Of a DNA stretch of 64,000 bases, positions 17,666-25,217 are shown in pieces. The notes below the pieces were generated by a model. It was not told where the DNA came from, did no database searches, and saw only the letters and a list, made by a program, of their open reading frames with translations. Where the stretch lies: the NCBI GenBank assembly GCA_002753515.1, contig PEAK01000016.1, positions 1-64,000 on the forward strand, written 5' to 3'. Position numbers and translations under genes: made by a program. The stretch's first letter is position 1, and each line of letters begins with the position of its first letter. This DNA is from Magnetococcales bacterium (lineage in GTDB: Bacteria; Pseudomonadota; Magnetococcia; Magnetococcales; UBA8363).

Positions 17666-18625
17666 ATGAAACCAAAGATCCTGGTCATTACACCGGTACG
17701 GCACATCCAAGGTGTCGCCGCCATTCTGGAAAGCTTTGCCGAGGTGGTCTACAACGATCATCCCACCTTGGCGGATGTGCTGGCGTTGTTGCCCGGCAAG
17801 CAGGCGATTTTTACCAATCCCAACAAATCCAATGTGTTCATTGGCCAGGAAGTGATGGATGCCGGGGTCGATCTCCAGGTGATTTGTACGGCATCGACGG
17901 GTACCAACCATATCGATAAATCATTGGCGGGCCAACGTGGATTGCCGGTATTGTCGCTGACCGAGGAGCGGTCTTTCATCAATCGGATATCCTCCACGGC
18001 GGAACACGCCTTTGCCTTAATGCTGGCGGCATTGCGCCATATCCCCGCCTCTTTGGAGTCGGTGAAGGCGGGGGAGTGGGATTATACCCGCTTCATCGGG
18101 CGGCAGATGGATCATCTGACGGTGGGTGTGGTGGGCTACGGTCGCCTGGGGGGGATGTTTTCCCGCTATTGCAGCGCCTTTGGCGCCCGAGTTTTGGTCT
18201 ACGATCCGTTCAAACAGGTCGATGACCCACGCCATGAACAGGTCGCTTTGGAGGATTTGCTCATCCAGTCGGATGTGATCAGTCTGCATGTGCATGCCAC
18301 GGATAAAACACGGAATCTAATGGATCAAAGCTGGTTTGCCAGGATGAAGCCAACGGTCGTGTTGGTCAATACGGCCCGTGGTGATGTGGTTCATGAACCC
18401 GATTTGATCGCTTTTCTTGAAAAAAATCCACTCGCGATGCTGGCGACCGATGTGGTGGCCGACGAGGTGCGCAACAAAGCGACCAGCCCGTTGATCGCCC
18501 TGGCTCGGGAAAATAACCGGGTGATCATAACCCCGCATATCGGTGGCATGACCCGGGAAGGGCAGGAGATCGCCTATGGCCATGCCGCCGGCATGTTGCG
18601 GCAGTTTTTCCAATCCAATGCCTGA
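17666..18625 (+). CDS. D-isomer-specific 2-hydroxyacid dehydrogenase
   Basis: 319 residues. The Rossmann motif VGVVGYGRLGGMFSRYCSAF near 152 and the catalytic triad are visible: Arg in VLVNTARGDVVHEPDL near 235, Glu in VVADEVRNKA near 265 and His in ITPHIGGMTREGQ near 292. The family interconverts 2-keto and D-2-hydroxy acids with NAD(H); SerA, LdhA and PdxB are members. It is too short for SerA with an ACT domain. In this sugar-modification cluster it may make an acyl or lactyl-type precursor, but the substrate cannot be read from sequence. It is followed 24 bases later by the NeuB-like gene. Confidence 0.88.
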   Translation: MKPKILVITPVRHIQGVAAILESFAEVVYNDHPTLADVLALLPGKQAIFTNPNKSNVFIGQEVMDAGVDLQVICTASTGTNHIDKSLAGQRGLPVLSLTEERSFINRISSTAEHAFALMLAALRHIPASLESVKAGEWDYTRFIGRQMDHLTVGVVGYGRLGGMFSRYCSAFGARVLVYDPFKQVDDPRHEQVALEDLLIQSDVISLHVHATDKTRNLMDQSWFARMKPTVVLVNTARGDVVHEPDLIAFLEKNPLAMLATDVVADEVRNKATSPLIALARENNRVIITPHIGGMTREGQEIAYGHAAGMLRQFFQSNA

Positions 18626-18649
18626 ACATAAGCAAGGAGTGTCCTCGCC

Positions 18650-19681
18650 ATGGTTGCCAACACTTTTCCCGTGAACCTTCAGGATGGCCGTGTTTTCATC
18701 ATTGCCGAGGCGGGATTGAATCATAACGGTTCTCCGGATATTGCGAAAAAACTCATCGATGTTGCGGCGCAGGCGGGGGTGGACGCCGTTAAATTTCAGA
18801 AACGGACGGTGCGGACTTTGGCGGTCCAGGAGGTTTTGGATGCCGAAGATAATCGCTTTCCGGAATTTGGTCGCACCTATCGGCAGATTCGCGAGCATTT
18901 GGAATTGGATTGGGAGACCTATGAGGCATTGAAAAAACATGCCGAGGGATTGAGACTGGTTTTTGTCTGCACCGGTTTTGATCCTGAGGCGATGGATTTT
19001 TTGCATCGCCTAGGGGTTGGTATCCTGAAATTGGCGAGTCACAGTCTGACCAACCTGGAATTGCTGCGTCACGTGGCGGGTTTGGGCAAGCCGGTCATTT
19101 TGTCAACGGGCATGGCGGCCTGGGAAGAGATCGACCGGGCGGTATCGTTGTTGAGTCGTGTCCCCCTGGCCTTGTTGCATTGTGTTTCCAGCTATCCCAC
19201 GCCGGTGGCGGAGTGCAATCTGGCGATGATCGCCAAGCTCAAGGAGCGCTATCAATTGCCGGTTGGCTATTCGGGCCACGAGTTGGGCTATCTGCCTTCG
19301 GTGGCGGCGGCAGCCATGGGGGCCTGTATTTTGGAACGCCATATCACCTTGGATGCGGGTATGACCGGTTTCGACCATAAGATATCCCTGGAGCCCGAGG
19401 CGTTGGCGGCGATGGTGCGCGATGTCCGTCTGGTCGAATCCATGCGTGGCGATGGACACAAAAAGGTGTCTGATCAGGAACAGGTGACGCGCAATAAATA
19501 CCACGTTTCCATGGTATCGGCCCGCGCCATCAAGGCCGGGGAACGGTTGTTGCCGGATATGGTGACCTGGCGCAATCCCGGAACGGGGATTCCCGCCAAG
19601 GATGCGGAACGCTGGCTGGGGAGGATCCTGGCCGTGGATGTGGGATTGGATGTGTTGATGCGTCCCGATATGTTCGCCTGA
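18650..19681 (+). CDS. NeuB/PseI-like nonulosonate synthase
   Basis: 343 residues. The N-terminal TIM barrel begins FIIAEAGLNHNGSPDIAKKL and includes VDAVKFQKRTVR, KLASHSLTNLELL, STGMAAWEEID, and LLHCVSSYPTPVAECNLAMI. Metal-binding GYSGHELG and LERHITLDAGMTGFDHKISL follow. The C-terminal SAF/antifreeze-like domain (SARAIKAGERLLPDMVTWRNPGTGI) is complete. Family enzymes condense PEP with a 6-deoxy-hexosamine to give sialic, pseudaminic or legionaminic acid. AGGAG-type sequence precedes the ATG. Which acid is made is unknown because epimerase and PseB-type genes are not nearby. Confidence 0.92.
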   Translation: MVANTFPVNLQDGRVFIIAEAGLNHNGSPDIAKKLIDVAAQAGVDAVKFQKRTVRTLAVQEVLDAEDNRFPEFGRTYRQIREHLELDWETYEALKKHAEGLRLVFVCTGFDPEAMDFLHRLGVGILKLASHSLTNLELLRHVAGLGKPVILSTGMAAWEEIDRAVSLLSRVPLALLHCVSSYPTPVAECNLAMIAKLKERYQLPVGYSGHELGYLPSVAAAAMGACILERHITLDAGMTGFDHKISLEPEALAAMVRDVRLVESMRGDGHKKVSDQEQVTRNKYHVSMVSARAIKAGERLLPDMVTWRNPGTGIPAKDAERWLGRILAVDVGLDVLMRPDMFA

Positions 19682-19720
19682 TTCCCATGGATCAACTTTA
19701 AAACGTGGTCGGGTGGACCC

Positions 19721-21088
19721 ATGCCTGAAATCTCCATTATCATTCGCACCAAAAATGAAGAGCGCTGGATCAAGCATTGCCTGACAGCGGTTTTCAATCA
19801 GGATTTTAAAGATTTTGAAGTCATTTTGGTGGATAACGAGTCCAGCGACCACACGGTTCACGTTGCCAGGCGTTTTCCCCTGGCGCAGGTGGTGACGGTC
19901 GGCAAGTTCATGCCGGGCCATGCCCTGAATGAGGGGATTCGGCATTCGTCGGGGCGCTTGATCGTCTGTCTGTCGGCACACTGCATCCCCAAACAGACCG
20001 ATTGGTTGTCACGCTTGCGGGACAACCTGCAAGATCCCATGGTGGCGGGGGTCTATGGACGCCAACTCCCCATGGCGTTTACCAAAGAGGTCGATAAACG
20101 GGATTTGACCATCGTGTTCGGTCTCGATCGCAAGGTGCAGATCAAAGATTATTTTTTCCACAATGCCAATTCCATGCTCAGGCGCGATTTGTGGGAACGG
20201 GTACCGTTCGATGAAACGGCGGTCAATATTGAGGATCGCATTTGGGGCAAGGCCATGGTGCAATTGGGCTACCGCTTGGTCTACGAACCGGAAGCCCCGG
20301 TGTATCACCATCATGGCTTGCACCATGGCAACGATGAAAATCGTGCCCGTGGGGTGGTGTCCATTATTGAACGGATGGACCGGGAACAGGTGAAAGGATT
20401 GCCGGATTCGTTTTTGCCCGGGCAGGCCAATGTTGTGGCGCTCTTGCCAGTGCGTGGGGCGGTGCGTTCCCTGGGGCGATATAACCTGTTGCAGCGGGCG
20501 TTGGCGACCATCAAACAATCGCGGCTCGTCCGGCGCGTCTACCTGTTGGCCAACCATGAGGAGGCGCGGGCGTTGGCGCAGCAGTACGATGCCGTCTATT
20601 TGCCCCGCCCTGAAGAGTTGGATTCCAACACGAAAAGTATCGAAGATGTTTTGGTTCATGCCCTGGGACAGATTGAAAATTCCGGCGATTATCCCGATGC
20701 CATTTTAATGGCTGACTATTTGTATCCATTCCGACCGCCGCAATTTTTTGACCAATTGATTCATGACGCTCAGTACAAGGGATTGGACACGGTATTTCCC
20801 GGTCGTGTCGATTTTGGCAATTATTGGAAGCAGGGGCAGGATGGGCAGTTTATCAAGATTGAAGAGAGTTTGCTGCCGCGGGAAAACAGAACGCCCATTT
20901 ATCGTGCGCTCTACGGTTTGGGTTGTCTGACCTCGGTGCCCGTTGTGCGCAATCGTCGCCTGGTGGGTGGTTCGGTGGGTTTGTTGCCGATCAACGAACG
21001 GATTTATTCATTGCGGCTGGCCCATGACGATACCTCGGCGCAAATCATCGAGGTGTTGCTGCGCTCCGAGGAGAGCGATAAGCCATAA
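19721..21088 (+). CDS. GT2 glycosyltransferase fused to a CMP-sugar synthetase-like domain
   Basis: 455 residues. Residues 1-230 are a GT-A family 2 glycosyltransferase (ISIIIRTKNEERWIKHCL, EVILVDNESSDHT, an NANSMLRRDLWERVPFDE acceptor-loop motif). Residues about 237-455 resemble CMP-NeuNAc synthetase/KdsB-type cytidylyltransferases (VVALLPVRG..., SIEDVLVHALGQ, ILMADYLYPFRPP, GGSVGLLPINER), but the canonical RxGSKG nucleotide loop is replaced by PVRGAVRSLGRYN. Activation and transfer of a nonulosonic acid could thus be joined in one polypeptide, or the second domain may be inactive. It follows the NeuB-like gene by about 40 bases on the same strand. Confidence 0.8.
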   Translation: MPEISIIIRTKNEERWIKHCLTAVFNQDFKDFEVILVDNESSDHTVHVARRFPLAQVVTVGKFMPGHALNEGIRHSSGRLIVCLSAHCIPKQTDWLSRLRDNLQDPMVAGVYGRQLPMAFTKEVDKRDLTIVFGLDRKVQIKDYFFHNANSMLRRDLWERVPFDETAVNIEDRIWGKAMVQLGYRLVYEPEAPVYHHHGLHHGNDENRARGVVSIIERMDREQVKGLPDSFLPGQANVVALLPVRGAVRSLGRYNLLQRALATIKQSRLVRRVYLLANHEEARALAQQYDAVYLPRPEELDSNTKSIEDVLVHALGQIENSGDYPDAILMADYLYPFRPPQFFDQLIHDAQYKGLDTVFPGRVDFGNYWKQGQDGQFIKIEESLLPRENRTPIYRALYGLGCLTSVPVVRNRRLVGGSVGLLPINERIYSLRLAHDDTSAQIIEVLLRSEESDKP

Positions 21089-21095
21089 CGTTGCC

Positions 21096-22418
21096 TCACC
21101 GCCGTCCCGTCAGGGTACGCAGGCGATAGTTGAGTTCCCGGTAGGATCGATAAAGACGTCGGGGGAGTGGCCAGGAGCGTTGCGGTTCCAGACAGCGGGC
21201 GATGAATTCGTCAGCGATCCGCTCTGAAGCGAGTCCATCATTTTTATACCAAAATTCTGCGATAAAAGTGGCAAGGTCTTCGGAGCGAACTGTCAGGGAA
21301 GCGGGATCGTTTAATACTTGGGCCAATTGTTCGCTCTGACAATAACTGCCAACCCACCCCGGGAACCACGGGTTGATGAATTGATTCGGGTTCGTGTGCC
21401 AATGGCTTGAAGGTCCGGGAGGGATGCGACTGATTTGATTGATTGTTGCAAACGACAGGGTATCGGGCGGCTCGATGCGGCCCGAGTCGACGTAAATGAA
21501 TGGTTTGCCAAAATAAGCCAGATCCAATGCAGAAAAAGAGGTGATTCCCAGACCGACATCGGCATGGTGGAGCATGGCCAAGGTGTCTTCCGGGGCCAAC
21601 ACCTTGGCCCAAGGGTATTGTTGCCAATAGGCGTATTCTTTGGCAGCATCACAAAGGTATCCGGCATAGGCACTGGGATGCATTTTGATCAACAGGTTGA
21701 GACGGGCTTGTTTGACCTGTTGGCAAATGGTTTCGTAACTTGTGAGAAATCGTTGATTGTAGACATCCGCTTGATGCGCATCCCAATGTTTGAACCATTT
21801 AGGAATTTTATCGCGAAAGGATTGAATCCCTTTGGGAAAGAGGATTGCGAGTGGCCGTGATAGGTCCAGGTTGTACCGGCGATAAAATGCTTCTTTTGTC
21901 GGGACCAGATGGGCTGCAACAGATTCCAGGTATTCGTATTGTACGCTGCCAACGAGCGCGATACGATTTTCCGGGGGGAGGGTATGTCCGCTATTTTCAT
22001 GCTCATGGAGGAGCAGTCTGTGGGTGTAGGGACTGCGGATCAGGCAACAATCGACCCCGTGCGACCAATAATCGATGCCATTGGTGGCGCTAAAGTTGGC
22101 TGTTGGCCGTCCCAGGGAGTGGGCCATTTGTGTTAATGGCAAATAGGAACGCCACGTGCTGAACAAGACGGCATCGCATTGGCGTACGGCGGCATAGAAA
22201 TCTTGTTCACTGTCGAGTAAGACAACGTTTTCGCGTTGAAAAGGCGCCTCGTTACGTTGTTTTTCGTGATACCCGGCCTTGTTCAAACGGTATCCTGGAA
22301 GGGCGAACAAGGTGGTAAAGCCTTTTTCTTCCAGTTTTCTTTTGACCAATAATTCACGGTAAGGATTTTCTGTGGCGTATCGGCCACCGAAGATCAATAT
22401 TTTTTTTGACGAAGGCAT
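21096..22418 (-). CDS. GT-B-like surface polysaccharide protein (epimerase/glycosyltransferase-like)
   Basis: 440 residues from the ATG at 22418, where ILIFGGRYATENPYRE starts a typical GT-B N-terminal strand; the track's GTG adds 16 unlikely residues. Landmarks are NRIALVGSVQYEYLES, PLAILFPKGIQSFRDK, LLIKMHPSAYAGYL and a C-terminal AMLHHADVGLGITSFSALDLAYFGKPFIYVD, similar to CDP-glycerol transferases, capsule KpsS-like and UDP-GlcNAc 2-epimerase folds. I cannot name the reaction. It is convergent with the GT2-fusion gene, their stops about 8 bases apart, and probably serves the same glycan. Confidence 0.7.
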   Translation of the reverse strand: MPSSKKILIFGGRYATENPYRELLVKRKLEEKGFTTLFALPGYRLNKAGYHEKQRNEAPFQRENVVLLDSEQDFYAAVRQCDAVLFSTWRSYLPLTQMAHSLGRPTANFSATNGIDYWSHGVDCCLIRSPYTHRLLLHEHENSGHTLPPENRIALVGSVQYEYLESVAAHLVPTKEAFYRRYNLDLSRPLAILFPKGIQSFRDKIPKWFKHWDAHQADVYNQRFLTSYETICQQVKQARLNLLIKMHPSAYAGYLCDAAKEYAYWQQYPWAKVLAPEDTLAMLHHADVGLGITSFSALDLAYFGKPFIYVDSGRIEPPDTLSFATINQISRIPPGPSSHWHTNPNQFINPWFPGWVGSYCQSEQLAQVLNDPASLTVRSEDLATFIAEFWYKNDGLASERIADEFIARCLEPQRSWPLPRRLYRSYRELNYRLRTLTGRR

Positions 22419-22649
22419 AACCGGGAAACTCTTGCGTATCGATTGGGCATTGAGAAATAGAGGCACCCGGATGCACTGCTACCGGGTGTACACCGAGACA
22501 TATCGTGACGATCTTATCCATTTTTGTCGATGATTGCGATTGCCTTTCCAAAAAAGCAACCGGATGCCTTGGTTGAAAAAATGGTTCCACAAATTGGAGT
22601 AACCGGGTAACCTGTGGTTAACAATGCCATGATAGCAGGAGAAAGTGCC

Positions 22650-23414
22650 ATGACGCAGGCTGTAACCTTTGACGATGTTTGGAAAATGTTCCAGGAGTCC
22701 GACCGCAAGTTTCAGGAAATGGTTAGGGAGGATCGTGAGCGGAGAGCGGAACTTGACCGTAAATTCCAGGAAACCGACCGCAAGTTTCAAGAAACCGACC
22801 GTGAGTTCAAAGAGAGAGATCGTGAGTTCAAAGAGAGAGATCGTGAGTTCAGAGAGAGAGATCGTGAGATCAGGGAGAGAGATCGTGAGGTCAGAGATCG
22901 TGAGATCGAAAAGGTTTGGCAACAGATCAGGGAGGTTTCCGCGCAAATGCGGGAGACTGACCGCAAAGTCAAGGAGGTTAGCCAACAGATTGGCAACCTG
23001 GGGAGTCGCTGGGGGGAATTTGTCGAGGGAATCGTATCCCCCGCCTGTGAGACTCTGTTCGCAGCTCGTGGCATACCGGTACGTGAGGTTCATCAAAGGG
23101 TCAAGGCCAAATTGCCCGGCAATCGTCATTTGGAAATTGATTTGCTGGCGGTCAATGGCGATGTGATTGTTCCCATTGAGGTCAAGAGCCGCCTGCGTGC
23201 AGAGGATGTGCGAGATTTCATTCAACGCCTGGGCGAGCTGAAAGAGTTCATGCCCCGTTATGCAGATGCCCAGGTGTTGGGGGCGGTGGCTGGTATTGTG
23301 GTCGAGGAAGGGGTGGACCGTTACGCCATGAATGAAGGGTTGTTCGTCATTGTTCAGTCTGGTGATAGCGTCAAGCTGGCCAACGATGGAAAGTTTGTAC
23401 CACGTAGTTGGTGA
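22650..23414 (+). CDS. Coiled-coil protein with C-terminal PD-(D/E)XK-like domain
   Basis: 254 residues from the ATG at 22650, chosen because AGGAG lies 8 bases upstream. Residues 10-130 form a long charged coiled coil with a seven-residue repeat (ERDREFK, 21-base DNA units at about 22741-22905). The C-terminal part has HLEIDLLAVNGDVIVPIEVKSRL, a D...ExK arrangement typical of PD-(D/E)XK nuclease folds, as in DUF3782-type proteins common in filamentous and magnetotactic bacteria. Activity and role are unknown. The internal repeats are prone to slippage. Confidence 0.75.
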   Translation: MTQAVTFDDVWKMFQESDRKFQEMVREDRERRAELDRKFQETDRKFQETDREFKERDREFKERDREFRERDREIRERDREVRDREIEKVWQQIREVSAQMRETDRKVKEVSQQIGNLGSRWGEFVEGIVSPACETLFAARGIPVREVHQRVKAKLPGNRHLEIDLLAVNGDVIVPIEVKSRLRAEDVRDFIQRLGELKEFMPRYADAQVLGAVAGIVVEEGVDRYAMNEGLFVIVQSGDSVKLANDGKFVPRSW

Positions 23415-23521
23415 GCTGATAGTTTCTTCAAGGTTTCATTCGGTTGGGCCTTGTACGCGGGTCCAGACATGGTGTAAGTCAAGTGAATGAAAACGCAAGC
23501 ATGCAATCATGTCCAGCAGGG

Positions 23522-24643
23522 ATGAATGAAATGTTCACCAACGATGCAAAAGGTATTTCTTCTGGCAAGAAAATGTTGTTGATGTTGGCAGTTGTGATCA
23601 TTGTTGCCCTATATGCGACCAGCATCTTTTTCTCTGCCAATGCTTTGTATGACAACAAGGACAGGGCACAACAAAATCATAAGGCGCGGATGAGCCAAAG
23701 CGAAAGCGAACCTGGCAAAACCAAGCCCGATGCATTGCCGGACGAAGGAAATTTTGTCAGCGTTACGGTGGGGACCTACATTGACAATATTGATGTTTTT
23801 TCCATACGGGATTCCAAGTGGAGCGCCAATTTTTATGTGTGGTTTCGTTGGACGGGTCCGAAAAGCCTGGATCCGGGGAAAAATTTTGTCGTCGTTGATG
23901 GCAATATAACCAAGAAGGATTTGTTGGACGAATACCATGGTGACAATGATATCCACTATCAGAAATATCGGGTTTCAGCCAGCTTTATCAAATATTTTGA
24001 CACGATGCGCGCCCCGCTTGAGAGTCATATGCTCAACATATACATTGAGGATGGGGCACGGGACGGGACGATGTTGCGTTATGTCGCGGACAAGACATCC
24101 AATATAAGCTCCCGGGCTAAAATTCCCGGCTATACGATTGTCTCGATAGCCAATGTGATCAAGAACCACACCTACAAATCGGCTTATGGGGATCCACGCC
24201 GCCCTGCCGATGCCCGGGCGACTTTTACCCAATATATTGCCGGCGTGAGTATCCAACGGAGTGGTTTTGGTGTCTATGCCAAGATATTCGTATCTTTGTA
24301 CGCGGCCTTGGTTTTGGCGCTATCCAACTTTTTCGTCAAGCCTTCCGATGTTGGGCCACGTTTTTCGTTGCCTTCCGCCGCTTTTTTTGGCGCCGTTGCC
24401 AACTCCTATGTGGCCAATTCCATTCTCCCCCCTTCGGGTTCCTTTGGTTTGGTGGATTTCGTCGCCGCCTTTGGCATGGGTACCATCTTTTTGACGATAG
24501 CCTTATCTTTGATATCCAACTATATTTTTGTCAAAAAAGAGGATAAGGCTTTTGCCCTGGTGTTGGATCGATACATGTTTTTCGTGGTAGGCACCCTGTG
24601 TGTTGTCGCCAACATCATCCTGCCATGGGTTGCTTTTGAATAG
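23522..24643 (+). CDS. Pentameric ligand-gated ion channel-like membrane protein
   Basis: About 373 residues from the ATG at 23522; the start is uncertain (TTG 23444 and ATG 23531 also possible). One hydrophobic segment near the N-terminus (LLMLAVVIIVALYATSIFF) is followed by a roughly 170-residue beta-rich region (VTVGTYIDNIDVFSIRD, FYVWFRWTG) and then four C-terminal hydrophobic segments (IFVSLYAALVLAL, AAFFGAVANSYVAN, VDFVAAFGMGTIFLTIAL, YMFFVVGTLCVVANIIL). An extracellular beta sandwich plus four helices is the topology of bacterial Cys-loop-type channels (GLIC, ELIC). The Cys-loop proline motif was not identified, so the call is by topology. Confidence 0.55.
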   Translation: MNEMFTNDAKGISSGKKMLLMLAVVIIVALYATSIFFSANALYDNKDRAQQNHKARMSQSESEPGKTKPDALPDEGNFVSVTVGTYIDNIDVFSIRDSKWSANFYVWFRWTGPKSLDPGKNFVVVDGNITKKDLLDEYHGDNDIHYQKYRVSASFIKYFDTMRAPLESHMLNIYIEDGARDGTMLRYVADKTSNISSRAKIPGYTIVSIANVIKNHTYKSAYGDPRRPADARATFTQYIAGVSIQRSGFGVYAKIFVSLYAALVLALSNFFVKPSDVGPRFSLPSAAFFGAVANSYVANSILPPSGSFGLVDFVAAFGMGTIFLTIALSLISNYIFVKKEDKAFALVLDRYMFFVVGTLCVVANIILPWVAFE

Positions 24644-24672
24644 CGGCGATGGGGGGATGCCCTGATACGCCG

Positions 24673-24867
24673 TCAATCCCGTTCGGCCAGCCAAACTTGC
24701 TGAATGGTTTCCAAGATTTTTTCGTTGCACCGTTTGGGATCGTCGTCAAATCCGGGCAATTCCAGAACCCACTGCATCAAATCGGTAAAGCGTACCGCCA
24801 TGGGGTCGTCATCGGGTCTGGTATCGGCCAGTGTTTCCCCGATCCGTTGTACATCGGTCCATTTCAT
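24673..24867 (-). CDS. iscX: Iron-sulfur assembly protein IscX
   Basis: 64 residues, typical of IscX/YfhJ. The sequence MKWTDVQRIGETLADTRPD and FTDLMQWVLELPGFDDDP match the family, which binds IscS and iron through an acidic face and regulates cluster assembly. It is last in the ISC operon, and its start overlaps the fdx stop by four bases. Confidence 0.95.
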   Translation of the reverse strand: MKWTDVQRIGETLADTRPDDDPMAVRFTDLMQWVLELPGFDDDPKRCNEKILETIQQVWLAERD

Positions 24868-25205
24868 GGTTTGCCCCCTTTTTTATCGACGCTGATATTG
24901 ACGGAATAGTCGGGTATGGTGACTTCAATGCCATCCAATTCCTTGGTGATTTGGAGTTGACACCCCAAACGACTGGTAGGGGTCAGGCCAAAGGCACGAT
25001 CCAACATGTCTTCCTCGTCCTCTTCGGCGGGTGCCAGACGGCCATACCATTCCTTGCCCACGATCACATGGCAGGTCGAACAGGCCAGGGATCCTTCACA
25101 AGCCCCTTCCAAGGTGATGCCATGCTCATGGGCCGCTTCCAGGAGTGTTGTTCCCGCGGCAACCTCGACGGTTTTGTTCATGGGTAAAAAGGTAACCCGG
25201 GGCAT
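24864..25205 (-). CDS. fdx: ISC-type [2Fe-2S] ferredoxin Fdx
   Basis: 113 residues. The cluster ligands follow the adrenodoxin-type pattern C-x5-C-x2-C in ACEGSLACSTCHVIV near residue 42, with the fourth Cys in SRLGCQLQITK near residue 84. Fdx supplies electrons to IscS/IscU during cluster assembly. The N-terminus (MPRVTFLPMNKTVEVAAGTTLLEAA) is the usual ferredoxin beta hairpin. It lies between hscA and iscX; AAGGAGAGAG precedes the ATG. Confidence 0.96.
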   Translation of the reverse strand: MPRVTFLPMNKTVEVAAGTTLLEAAHEHGITLEGACEGSLACSTCHVIVGKEWYGRLAPAEEDEEDMLDRAFGLTPTSRLGCQLQITKELDGIEVTIPDYSVNISVDKKGGKP

Positions 25206-25217
25206 GCGCTCTCTCCT

